Assembly: GCA_910587095.1 (NCBI GenBank)
Contig: CAJUMJ010000019.1
Coordinates: 124,001 to 188,000 of the forward strand
Source of the DNA: an uncultured Lachnospiraceae bacterium
Lineage (GTDB): Bacteria; Bacillota; Clostridia; Lachnospirales; Lachnospiraceae
Direction of reading: 5' to 3'
DNA: 64,000 bases
In this document: one piece after another, positions 8,697 to 16,751 of the stretch
How the letters are laid out: every line of letters starts with the position of its first letter
How positions within the stretch are numbered: the first letter of the stretch is position 1
Made by a program: the position numbers and the translations under genes
The notes under the pieces: model-generated
What the model saw: only the letters and a program-made list of their open reading frames with translations
Told to the model about the DNA's origin: nothing
Databases searched by the model: none

Positions 8697-9443
8697 ATGG
8701 CTAGAAGAAGAATTATCGCCGGAAACTGGAAGATGAACATGACTCCCAGCGAGGCTGTTGCGCTCTGCGCTACCTTAAAGGATCTTGTGGTAAACGATGC
8801 GGTTGACGTGGTTTACTGCGTACCTGCGATCGATATTGTACCTGTGGCCGAGGCGGTCAAGGGCACAAACGTACATGTGGGCGCCGAGAACTTCTATATC
8901 GAGGACAAGGGCGCGTACACGGGTGAGATTTCCGCTCCTATGCTGAAAGACGCGGGCGTTGAGTATGTGATTATCGGCCACTCTGAGAGAAGAGAGTACT
9001 TTAAGGAGGACGACGCGTTCCTGAACAAGAAGGTTCTCAAGGCGCTGGAGGCAGGTCTTGTGCCGATCCTCTGCTGTGGCGAGTCCCTGGAGCAGAGAGA
9101 GATGAACGTGACCATGGACTGGATCAGATTGCAGATCAAGTCCGATCTGGCAGGCGTGACCGCTGACCAGGTGAAGGGTATGGTTATCGCCTACGAGCCT
9201 ATATGGGCGATCGGAACCGGCAAAACCGCTACTTCCGACCAGGCGCAGGAAGTCTGCAAAGGCATCCGTGACTGTATCGCCGAGATGTACGATGAGGCTA
9301 CTGCGGAGGCGGTGCGCATCCAGTACGGCGGCTCCATGAACGCGTCAAACGCGGCGGAACTTCTCGCAAAGCCTGACATTGACGGCGGACTGATCGGCGG
9401 CGCTTCGCTGAAGCCAGACTTCGGACAGATCGTGAACGCATAA
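8697..9443 (+). CDS. tpiA: Triosephosphate isomerase
   Basis: TpiA interconverts dihydroxyacetone phosphate and glyceraldehyde 3-phosphate. The 248 residues carry the catalytic set in order: GNWKMN (Lys12), IIGHSERRE (His95), AYEPIWAIGTG (Glu167 and the mobile loop), and the phosphate-binding QYGGSMN and GLIGGASL. An AAGGAG site precedes the ATG. It is separated from pgk by about 280 bases holding the pgk tandem repeat and a hairpin, and ends at a terminator. Confidence 0.98.
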   Translation: MARRRIIAGNWKMNMTPSEAVALCATLKDLVVNDAVDVVYCVPAIDIVPVAEAVKGTNVHVGAENFYIEDKGAYTGEISAPMLKDAGVEYVIIGHSERREYFKEDDAFLNKKVLKALEAGLVPILCCGESLEQREMNVTMDWIRLQIKSDLAGVTADQVKGMVIAYEPIWAIGTGKTATSDQAQEVCKGIRDCIAEMYDEATAEAVRIQYGGSMNASNAAELLAKPDIDGGLIGGASLKPDFGQIVNA

Positions 9444-9488
9444 AGCGTCAAAACTTTATAAGTCATACGGAATAATATAAGAGCAGAA

Positions 9489-9538
9489 GAAACTCACTTT
9501 GATTTTCACATGATGCGAAATTGAGGTGAGTTTTTTTT
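9489..9538 (+). terminator. Terminator after tpiA
   Basis: AACTCAC (9491-9497) pairs with GTGAGTT (9526-9532), and a run of eight T follows, about 45 bases after the tpiA stop. Confidence 0.75.
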
Positions 9539-9636
9539 GCGTTTTAGTGGTGCATTGGAGGACAACGTGGTATTATGCTATAAGAGCCGCAAAGAAGAAT
9601 ATGCGCGTTCCAATATCCGGAATAGACTGAGGAGGA

Positions 9637-10182
9637 ATGAAATTGTATGGACAAAATGGCGCAGGCCAGGAAGCGGGGAGCGATTTCAGCGGGGGTAGAA
9701 AAGAAAGGAGCCTTCTTGTGAGAAGGAGCCTGATATTTACCTTTCTGTTGGGCTTTTTTGCCCATGGATTTATGCTCACGCATATCAGTATTTCCCATGA
9801 CGCCCTATTTGATTTTTACGATGCACTTTCGGCGCACCAGCACCAGATCGAACTGGGAAGGGTGCTTGAACCGCTCTACAGAAGTCTGACAGACTCCGGT
9901 CTGCTGATGCCTTGGAGTCAGGGAATCATCGCCTTTTTCTGGCTGGGGCTGGCGGTCTTTTGCGTCTGCGACATGTTTGATTTATCATGCCCGACGGAGA
10001 TTTTTCTGACAGCGGGCATTATGACTGTCAATATTTCCGTGACCGCTGTTGCGGCGGCTTATACGCCGTGGCTTTCGGCGGATATGTTTGCCCTTCTTTT
10101 GGCGGTGGCAGGCGCTTATAGCTGGTATTTATACGGGAAGGATCATTCGAAAAAATATCTGTTTCCGGTATGCTTTCGTTGA
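9637..10182 (+). pseudogene. GtrII-like membrane glucosyltransferase, N-terminal fragment (frameshifted)
   Basis: The fragment has hydrophobic helices and the N-terminal pattern LLGFFAHGFMLTHISISHDALFDFY (split here: FFAHGFML, then ISHDALFDFY) that I recognise from GtrII-type glucosyltransferases (Glucos_trans_II), which modify surface polysaccharides using lipid-linked glucose. It stops at 10182, while the next frame carries on the same protein from about 10150. A run of six A at 10150-10155 is the likely slip point. The start is also unclear: the GGAGGA at 9631-9636 suits the ATG at 9647 of a 24-codon reading frame, whose stop overlaps a GTG at 9718 that opens the membrane protein. It could be a decayed gene, a phase-variable gene or a sequencing error. 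Confidence 0.65.
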
Positions 10183-11225
10183 TCTGCTCCATATCCATTT
10201 ACCAGTGCTATCTAAGCGTGACCGTCGTTCTTGTCATTTTGCTTTCCATTCAGGATGTGATACAAAATAAAGATTCCGCAAAAATATTCCGGGATGGTAT
10301 GGCGGGGGTCGGCATGATAGCGGCAGGTGGAGCCGCATATTACGCCTTTATGAAATTGGCCGTGCGGTTTTCGGGAACACCTTTGCTGGAGGGAGACTAT
10401 GACAGCCTGACTAATCTGTGGGATAACAGGGAACCGGTCGTCAACAGGCTTGTCTACTGTATCAAGGAGGAGATGTCACATTTTTTCACCAAAGGCGAAA
10501 ATATTTTCCCGTATCAGGTGCTATGGACTGTCAATCTGCTCCTTCTGTGTATTTGCGTCTGCCTGGCGGTGCGCCTGGTCGGACAGGGGAGGAAGCGATT
10601 TGGCGCGGATAAAGGGAAATGGGCGCTGCTCTTTCTCCTGACGGCGGCTCTGCCCTTTGCCGCCTATATGATGCGATTGTTAAATTCGGCGGTCCATGAC
10701 CTGATGGTGTATTCGGTATGGCTGCTCTATCTTTTGCCGTTGCTTCTCCAGAAATGGACAAAAGAGGAGGTAGAGGGGGAGAAAAAGCTGCGCGGATGTA
10801 TTGCGGTTCTACTTGGGTTTATTGTCTTTTCCTATATCCAGACAGATAATGCGGTCTATGTCAAGAAGGAGGTGGAGAGCAAGGCGACGCTTTCCCTGAT
10901 GACACAGATCATGGCGCAGATCGATCAGGCGGAAGGGTATGTGCCGGGAGAGACGCCGGTTACTTTTGTCGGACAGGTGTCCGAAATCTTACAGGAGGTG
11001 CCCGGCACAGAAAAAGTCAAGGGCATATCCGGCTGTAATAAGACGTCGGCGATCACCTATCCGGGAACCTATCAGGCATATTTCGACAATGTCATGCTGC
11101 GGGATGTGTCGGTAATCTTTGACGAGGGGACGGCGAAAAAGGAGGAGGTTTTGCATATGCCGGTTTATCCTAAGCCGGGGTATGTGAAGCTGGTGGATGG
11201 TGTGGCGGTCGTCAGGCTGCAATAA
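10170..11225 (+). pseudogene. GtrII-like membrane glucosyltransferase, C-terminal fragment (frameshifted)
   Basis: This frame continues the upstream fragment. It opens LICSISIYQCYLSVTVVLVI, which matches the inner part of GtrII-like proteins (their SLGIYQAY-type segment), then has several more membrane helices and a soluble C-terminal tail of about 110 residues. The first ATG at 10170 has no ribosome binding site, and the open frame extends upstream of it, which supports a -1 shift rather than a separate gene. Joined, the two halves give about 500 residues, a normal length for this family. No bactoprenol glucosyltransferase or flippase partner (GtrB/GtrA) is adjacent. I read the pair as one gene interrupted once. 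Confidence 0.65.
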
Positions 11226-11243
11226 AGAAAAATTGTCCCGGAA

Positions 11244-11280
11244 ACCGCTTTTTCGCTTCACAAGCGGGTGTTTATTTGTT
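11244..11280 (+). terminator. Weak terminator after the GtrII-like gene
   Basis: CCGCTT/AAGCGG stem with a T-rich tail (GTGTTTATTTGTT), 20 bases after the stop at 11225. Confidence 0.45.
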
Positions 11281-11327
11281 AGAATAAAAGTGCAATTGAC
11301 AGGCTCGGATAAGGATTTGGGTGGGGC

Positions 11328-13079
11328 ATGACACATAAGGAGAAAGCGGAGAAGCTTTTACACCAGAAATATCATTGTTCCCAGGCGTTATTCGGTGCGT
11401 TCGCGTCGGATTTTGGCCTGGACTTGAAGACAGCGTTTAAAATTAGCACCTGCTTTGGGGGCGGTATGCGCCAGGGCAGCGTCTGCGGATGTATTACGGC
11501 GTCTCTGCTCGTACTCGGTATGGCTCTCGGTTTTTATGATTCCCAGGATACGGAGCGTGAGATATACGGGAATAAAAAGACGGGGGAATTCATCCGGCGT
11601 TTTACGAAACGGATGGAAGGCATGACACAGTGCCGGGATATCCTTGGCAAGGATATCTCAAATCCGGAGGATATGGCGGTGATTCGCAGGGAAGGTTTGA
11701 TCCTGCAAAAATGCCCCAATGCCATCAATATCAGTATAGAAATTCTGGAGGATATGCTGGCGGATTACGTGAAAGACGTATCAGACAGCGACATCAATCT
11801 GGAAGATATTCCACACGATGACGAGATGCAGGAGGTACTGAAGGAGATCGGCAGGCTGCGCCGCTTTCGAAGGTACGTCAATGAACTGCTTTTGTCCTCC
11901 GAAAGGAAAATCGGGTTTATCCAGTTTGACATCCGCAAGTTTAAGATTGTTAACGACCTGTACGGAGAGAAATTCGGCGATGAGGTGCTCGACTTTATCC
12001 TGAAACGGCTCGAGGAGGTTTGTGCCGAAAAACAGTTTTACGTGAATTTGCGCAGCGATGTGTTTATGGTGGCGACGGAGTATGACAGGGAGGAGGAGCT
12101 GGAGGAGTTCATACATAAACTCAACAGAAGGATCAGCACCTTTAAAAATATAACGCTTCAGATGTCCTACGGGGTATATGCCGTGGAGGACAGGCAGATG
12201 GAGCTGCGACAGATGGAAGACCGCGCCGGCATGGCAAGAAAGACCGCCAAAGACAGTGTGATGGGTAATATCGTCTTCTACAAGGAGCAGTTTAAGGATT
12301 CCCTGTACAACCGCAGGTTCGTGGAAGCGAATATGCAGCCGGCCATCTCGAAACGGCAGTATCTTATGTACCTGCAGCCCAAGTACAGCATTGCGAAGAA
12401 TGAGATCATCGGTGCGGAGGCCCTGGTGAGATGGAAGCATCCGGAGCGGGGAATGATCTACCCTGATCAGTTTATCCCGATTATCGAGGAGAACGGGTTT
12501 ATCAGGAAGGTGGACTATTACATATGGGAGGAAGCGTGCCGCTTTATCAGGCGGTGCCGGGAGGAAGGATTTGCGGACTGTCCGATCTCGGTCAATGTTT
12601 CCAGAGCCCACCTGCGGGATGACGAGTGTATCTGGATATTGGACGATATGATCAGAAAAAACGGGATTCCGAAGAAGCTTCTGGAGTTGGAGATTACGGA
12701 GACGGTGGATGACCAGCAGGTGAGCAGCAAGGCGTTCCGGTTAAAGGAAGAGGGTTATAAGCTGTTGATGGATGATTTCGGAAGCGGGTATTCCTCCCTG
12801 AACATTCTCCTGGAGACGCCTTTCGATGTGATCAAGCTGGATAAGAAGTTTATGGAGAATATGATGGTGTCGGGCAAGGGAAGGTTGATCCTTGAGCAGG
12901 TGGTTTCCATGGCGAACAAGCTGGAGCTTGGGCTTTTGGCGGAGGGCGTGGAGACGAGGGAGCAGGTGGAGCTTTTACGAAATATCGGCTGCGACCAGGT
13001 GCAGGGATATTATTACGCAAAACCCATGCTGGCGGAGGATTTTTTTAAACTTTTAAAGAGCCAGAACGAAAATATATAA
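11328..13079 (+). CDS. C_GCAxxG_C_C redox domain fused to degenerate GGDEF and intact EAL domain
   Basis: The 583-residue protein has three parts. Residues 1-145 resemble the C_GCAxxG_C_C family of putative redox-active proteins, with cysteines C17 (HCSQALFGAF), C42 (TCFGGGMRQG), C53/C55 (VCGC), C102 and C129. Residues about 185-320 are GGDEF-like, but the signature is RSDVF (242-246), so cyclase activity is unlikely. Residues 335-578 are an EAL domain with EALVRW (364-366), NVSRAH, LELEITE, DDFGSGYSS (482-490), KLDKKF, AEGVET and QGYYYAKP, the residues needed for cyclic-di-GMP hydrolysis. It should therefore lower c-di-GMP, perhaps in response to redox state; that link is inference. The next gene, a second GGDEF-like protein, starts 20 bases downstream, so the two are probably cotranscribed. 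No signal peptide or membrane helix is seen. Confidence 0.85.
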   Translation: MTHKEKAEKLLHQKYHCSQALFGAFASDFGLDLKTAFKISTCFGGGMRQGSVCGCITASLLVLGMALGFYDSQDTEREIYGNKKTGEFIRRFTKRMEGMTQCRDILGKDISNPEDMAVIRREGLILQKCPNAINISIEILEDMLADYVKDVSDSDINLEDIPHDDEMQEVLKEIGRLRRFRRYVNELLLSSERKIGFIQFDIRKFKIVNDLYGEKFGDEVLDFILKRLEEVCAEKQFYVNLRSDVFMVATEYDREEELEEFIHKLNRRISTFKNITLQMSYGVYAVEDRQMELRQMEDRAGMARKTAKDSVMGNIVFYKEQFKDSLYNRRFVEANMQPAISKRQYLMYLQPKYSIAKNEIIGAEALVRWKHPERGMIYPDQFIPIIEENGFIRKVDYYIWEEACRFIRRCREEGFADCPISVNVSRAHLRDDECIWILDDMIRKNGIPKKLLELEITETVDDQQVSSKAFRLKEEGYKLLMDDFGSGYSSLNILLETPFDVIKLDKKFMENMMVSGKGRLILEQVVSMANKLELGLLAEGVETREQVELLRNIGCDQVQGYYYAKPMLAEDFFKLLKSQNENI

Positions 13080-13099
13080 TAAGGGGAGAACTACGGCAT

Positions 13100-14026
13100 A
13101 TGGATTACAAGGCAATTCCTTTCGAACAGAGAATTAAGGAAAATATCAGGAACTATTCACTGGATAATTTGTACGCGCTCGATACTCTGACGGGCTACTG
13201 CAAGGCGCTCAGCGCGGTGACGGGCGTTGCGATACTGATCACGGAGAGACACGGGGAAAAGATTGTGTCGGTAGGAGGCTTTGCGGGCTTTACGCCGGAT
13301 GTGGTGGGAGATCCGGGGCGCAAGGTCAGAGTCTACGGCAGGACCATCGCCCATCTTTACGCGGAGACGGATAAGGTGGCGGAGGAAAAGAAAGCGTCCG
13401 TGGAGAGTCTCCTGGACGGTTTTGCCACCATGCTTTCCCATTGGGGGGAGGAGACTTACCTTCATAAGGAGACGGCGGTCTACGCGGACGAGCTGGAGCA
13501 GAAGGTGGGCGTAAAGCATGTGCAGACAGCCAGAGGGGAGAATGAGGACGTTCTCACCGGCGTGTATCACAACCTCTATTTCGAGGAGCGCATGAGGGCG
13601 ATAGACAGGGCGGAAGTAGTGCCCGTGGCAGTCATCAACGTGAACATCAACGACTGGAAGTATGTGAACGACAACTTCGGTGATGAGCAGAGCGACAGAC
13701 TGATCAAAACAATCGCCGATATTTTGAAGCAGGAAAAGAAACCCGATTATGTTATCGGCCGTGTGGACGGAGACGTGTTCATCGTTTTGATTCCCATGGC
13801 GGACGAAGGCGAGGCGGAGGATTACTGCAAGAGAGTGCAGGATGCCTGTCTGTCCTTTGAGGATGATATTCTGGCGCCTTCCGTTGCCTGCGGGCTTGTC
13901 TATAAAACCAACGTGGAGGAGCGGCTTGCGGATAAGCTGCCTGATGCGGAGTATGAGATGTTTAACAACAAATTTGAAATTAAAAACGCACCCGGATACA
14001 GGGAGCGACTTGAAAAGAGAAAGTAG
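13100..14026 (+). CDS. Degenerate GGDEF-domain protein with N-terminal sensor-like region
   Basis: The 308-residue protein has an N-terminal region of about 140 residues that looks like a small ligand-sensing domain (possibly PocR- or GAF-like; TGYCKALSAVTGVAILIT), then a C-terminal GGDEF fold: VLTGVYHNLYFEERM, VINVNINDWKYVNDNFGD, and RVDGDVFIVL at 221-230. The canonical GGDEF is replaced by DGDVF, so it is likely inactive as a cyclase and may act as a GTP or c-di-GMP sensor or partner of the upstream EAL protein. The ATG at 13100 follows a GGGGAG site by about 12 bases. It follows the EAL gene by 20 bases. The assignment of the N-terminal domain is weak. Confidence 0.7.
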   Translation: MDYKAIPFEQRIKENIRNYSLDNLYALDTLTGYCKALSAVTGVAILITERHGEKIVSVGGFAGFTPDVVGDPGRKVRVYGRTIAHLYAETDKVAEEKKASVESLLDGFATMLSHWGEETYLHKETAVYADELEQKVGVKHVQTARGENEDVLTGVYHNLYFEERMRAIDRAEVVPVAVINVNINDWKYVNDNFGDEQSDRLIKTIADILKQEKKPDYVIGRVDGDVFIVLIPMADEGEAEDYCKRVQDACLSFEDDILAPSVACGLVYKTNVEERLADKLPDAEYEMFNNKFEIKNAPGYRERLEKRK

Positions 14027-14204
14027 ATGCTTCTGCGGGAGTACGGGGAGGGGCCGGCAAAGATGTCAGCCCTTTCATATTTGCGTGGAAATTCTAAAAT
14101 AAGTATTAAATCCCTTTTTCTGGATAAAAACAAGAAATCTGGAGATAATAAAAGAAAACAAGAGAAAAGAAGAGATATAGTTTCATATGTAATCGTAAAA
14201 CCAT

Positions 14205-14233
14205 TTGCAAACGTCCGCATATGAAGCTAATAT
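14205..14233 (+). promoter_or_regulatory. Promoter of groES-groEL
   Basis: TTGCAA (14205-14210), 17-base spacer, TAATAT (14228-14233), ending 11 bases before the CIRCE operator. The 178 bases between 14027 and here are AT-rich and hold nothing I can name. Confidence 0.65.
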
Positions 14234-14244
14234 AAGCTCTAGAG

Positions 14245-14271
14245 TTAGCACTCAGGTAGGACGAGTGCTAA
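14245..14271 (+). promoter_or_regulatory. CIRCE operator (HrcA binding site)
   Basis: Perfect 9-bp inverted repeat TTAGCACTC - 9 bases - GAGTGCTAA, the standard CIRCE element bound by the HrcA repressor. It lies at the expected transcription start of groES-groEL. No hrcA is in the window. Confidence 0.98.
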
Positions 14272-14323
14272 CAAACCCGATAAAAACAGAAAGAAAGCTC
14301 ATAATAAGAAGGAGGCAATCAAC

Positions 14324-14611
14324 ATGAAGTTAACACCACTTGGCGACAGAGTCGTATTGAAACAGCTTGAGGCGGAGGAAACAACAAAATCCGGTATTGT
14401 TTTGCCGGGACAGAGCAAGGAGAAACCGCAGCAGGCCGAGGTTATCGCGGTGGGACCGGGCGGTATGGTAGACGGCAAGGAAGTGAAGATGGAAGTGAAA
14501 GTTGGCGATCAGGTAATCTACTCCAAATATTCAGGGACAGAGGTGAAGCTCGGCGAGGATGAGGAGTACATCATCGTAAGACAAAGCGATATTCTTGCGG
14601 TCGTAGGGTGA
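14324..14611 (+). CDS. groES: Co-chaperonin GroES
   Basis: GroES is the heptameric lid of the GroEL chamber. The 95 residues are full length and start MKLTPLGDRVVLKQ with the mobile-loop segment EETTKSGIVLPGQSKEKP (about 19-36), followed by AEVIAVGPGG and VIYSKYSGTEVKL. An AGGAGG site precedes the ATG by 8 bases. It is the first gene after CIRCE and is separated from groEL by 158 bases that hold a structured repeat also found at 55.2 kb. Confidence 0.98.
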   Translation: MKLTPLGDRVVLKQLEAEETTKSGIVLPGQSKEKPQQAEVIAVGPGGMVDGKEVKMEVKVGDQVIYSKYSGTEVKLGEDEEYIIVRQSDILAVVG

Positions 14612-14699
14612 GAGGAAGCACCGGTTGTTCGCGACGGAAGCGGTGTCGCAAAGGCAGCCGGCTGACTTGTAACTTCTAAATCTCATATAGGAGAATGTC
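14608..14699. repeat. Structured intergenic repeat between groES and groEL (relative of 55207-55300)
   Basis: Starts at the groES stop. GAGA and GAAG near 14609-14618 can pair with CTTC and TCTC near 14673-14685, leaving an AAA bulge. The right part (14661-14698) matches 55262-55299 at 31 of 38 positions by my count, including GCTGACTTG and AGGAGAATG. Both copies begin right at a stop codon between two genes of the same direction. Confidence 0.6.
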
Positions 14700-14769
14700 G
14701 GAGTAGAGGCTTTCCCCGTGTTGAATAAATTGAAATTATTTAAATTGAAAATCAGGAGGACATAAAATT

Positions 14770-16395
14770 ATGGCTAAGGAAATTAAGTATGGTGCACAAG
14801 CCAGAGCGGCTTTGGAATCAGGCGTAAACCAGTTGGCGGATACCGTCAGAGTGACACTTGGACCGAAAGGCAGAAACGTGGTACTTGATAAGTCCTACGG
14901 CGCACCCCTTATCACAAACGACGGCGTGACCATCGCGAAGGAGATCGAGCTTGCGGATGCGTTCGAGAATATGGGCGCACAGCTTGTCAAAGAGGTGGCT
15001 ACCAAGACGAACGATGTGGCGGGTGATGGCACAACCACGGCGACCGTTCTGGCGCAGGCTATGGTGAATGCGGGAATCAAGAACCTGGCAGCAGGCGCAA
15101 ACCCGATTATTTTGAGAAAAGGTATGAAGAAAGCTACAGAGACGGCGGTGGACGCGATCGCGAAGATGAGCTCCAAGGTAAATGGCAAGGAGCACATCGC
15201 GAGAGTAGCGGCTGTTTCCTCCGGCGACGATGAGGTAGGTAAGCTGGTGGCGGACGCTATGGAGAAGGTTTCCGGCGACGGAGTCATCACCATCGAGGAG
15301 AGCAAGACCATGCTCACCGAGCTTGATCTTGTGGAAGGCATGCAGTTTGACAGGGGATATATCTCCGCTTACATGGCGACGGACATGGACAAGATGGAGG
15401 CGGTTTTGGAGAACCCCTATATTTTAATCACAGACAAGAAGATCGCGAACATTCAGGAGATCCTTCCTCTTCTTGAGCAGATCGTACAGTCCGGCGCGAA
15501 GCTCCTTATCATCGCGGAGGACGTGGAGGGCGAGGCGCTCACCACTTTGATTGTTAATAAGCTGCGCGGTACATTTAATGTAGTGGCAGTGAAAGCGCCC
15601 GGCTACGGCGACAGAAGAAAGGCAATGCTTGAGGATATCGCAATCCTCACGGGCGGTCAGGTAATCAGTTCCGAGCTTGGTTTAGAGCTCAAGGATGCGA
15701 CTCTCGACCAGCTTGGCCGTGCGAAATCCGTTAAAGTGCAGAAGGAGAACACTGTCATTGTGGACGGCGAGGGCGATAAAGAGGCGATCCAGGCGAGAAT
15801 TGGCCAGATCAAGAAGCAGATCGAGGAGACTACCTCTGATTTTGATAGAGAAAAACTTCAGGAGCGCCTTGCGAAGCTGGCAGGCGGCGTAGCTGTGATC
15901 CGTGTGGGCGCGGCGACGGAGACGGAGATGAAGGAGGCGAAGCTTCGTCTGGAGGATGCGTTGGCAGCGACAAGGGCGGCCGTGGAGGAAGGCATCATTG
16001 CCGGCGGCGGTTCAGCATATGTTCACGCAGCCAAGGAAGTGGAGAAGATGGCTGAAAAGCTCGAGGGAGACGAGAAGACCGGTGCGCAGATCGTTCTGAA
16101 AGCGCTCGAGGCTCCTTTGTTCCATATCGTTGCAAACGCAGGGCTGGAAGGTTCCGTTATCATCAACAAGGTGAGAGAGTCTGAGGTAGGCGTAGGTTTT
16201 GACGCGCTGAAAGAGGAATATGTAGATATGGTGAAAGCGGGAATCCTTGATCCCGCAAAGGTGACAAGAAGCGCACTGCAGAATGCAACCAGTGTGGCAA
16301 GCACCCTGCTCACCACCGAGTCCGTGGTGGCAAACATCAAAGAGCCCGAACCCGCAATGCCCGCAGGCGCAGGCGGCGGCATGGGGATGATGTAA
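14770..16395 (+). CDS. groEL: Chaperonin GroEL
   Basis: GroEL forms the double-ring folding chamber with ATPase activity. The 541 residues are full length, with the ATP-site stretch DTVRVTLGPKGRNVVLDKSY near 24-43, GDGTTTATVLAQAM (about 86-99), the apical EDVEGEALTTLIVNKLRG and the flexible tail ending GAGGGMGMM. AGGAGG lies about 11 bases before the ATG. It is transcribed with groES under CIRCE/HrcA control and is followed by two hairpins. Confidence 0.98.
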   Translation: MAKEIKYGAQARAALESGVNQLADTVRVTLGPKGRNVVLDKSYGAPLITNDGVTIAKEIELADAFENMGAQLVKEVATKTNDVAGDGTTTATVLAQAMVNAGIKNLAAGANPIILRKGMKKATETAVDAIAKMSSKVNGKEHIARVAAVSSGDDEVGKLVADAMEKVSGDGVITIEESKTMLTELDLVEGMQFDRGYISAYMATDMDKMEAVLENPYILITDKKIANIQEILPLLEQIVQSGAKLLIIAEDVEGEALTTLIVNKLRGTFNVVAVKAPGYGDRRKAMLEDIAILTGGQVISSELGLELKDATLDQLGRAKSVKVQKENTVIVDGEGDKEAIQARIGQIKKQIEETTSDFDREKLQERLAKLAGGVAVIRVGAATETEMKEAKLRLEDALAATRAAVEEGIIAGGGSAYVHAAKEVEKMAEKLEGDEKTGAQIVLKALEAPLFHIVANAGLEGSVIINKVRESEVGVGFDALKEEYVDMVKAGILDPAKVTRSALQNATSVASTLLTTESVVANIKEPEPAMPAGAGGGMGMM

Positions 16396-16426
16396 CGTAC
16401 TAAGCTGCGGCGCAGCGGATGTGAGG

Positions 16427-16472
16427 AAAGAATGCGACCTCCAAGCTGGCTTGAGAGGGCGCATTTTTTTCG
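16427..16472 (+). terminator. Terminator after groEL (first hairpin)
   Basis: AATGCG..CCTC pairs with GAGG..CGCATT (16431-16464), with an inner CAAG/CTTG, followed by seven T. A short GCTGCG/CGCAGC hairpin lies just before it (16403-16415). Confidence 0.8.
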
Positions 16473-16553
16473 AGCAGACGGTATGGCGGAGCCAAACGAT
16501 AGCGAGAGGCAAGCCTCGAGCTATCCTGCGCCGAAGAGCTGGCGAATGTGAAG

Positions 16554-16600
16554 AAAGGACATATCTCCCAGGTTGGCCTGAGGGGATATGTCCTTTTTGC
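16554..16600 (+). terminator. Second terminator-like hairpin in the groEL-MCP gap
   Basis: AAGGACATATC pairs with GATATGTCCTT and an inner CCCAGG/CCTGAGGG, followed by TTTTT. It resembles the first hairpin in layout and spacing. The 356-base gap 16396-16751 otherwise holds the chemoreceptor promoter. Confidence 0.75.
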
Positions 16601-16642
16601 CTGACCATATATATTTTGTTGGCGGGAAGGATTGTAAGGTAG

Positions 16643-16672
16643 TTGACAAGTGGGAAACTGAAATCTTATAAT
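16643..16672 (+). promoter_or_regulatory. Sigma-A promoter of the first chemoreceptor gene
   Basis: Consensus TTGACA (16643-16648), 18-base spacer, consensus TATAAT (16667-16672), 80 bases before the ATG. Confidence 0.85.
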
Positions 16673-16751
16673 AAAATCGGTATTGGGCAGGCGGAAGATT
16701 ATGCCTTGCATTTAGCCTGATAATCTACTTATAAGCAGGGGGAATAGCGAA

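Noticed and set aside
10141..10182. Programmed -1 frameshift in the GtrII-like gene
   Set aside because: In the zero frame the A run does not form a good X XXY YYZ slippery heptamer, and I see no strong downstream structure; error, decay or phase variation is simpler.
11226..11327. Cyclic-di-GMP riboswitch ahead of the EAL fusion gene
   Set aside because: No GEMM-type conserved core seen; only a weak terminator hairpin.
14027..14224. Small forward frame between the GGDEF-like gene and groES
   Set aside because: No ribosome binding site, lysine-rich low-complexity product, and it runs into the groES promoter.
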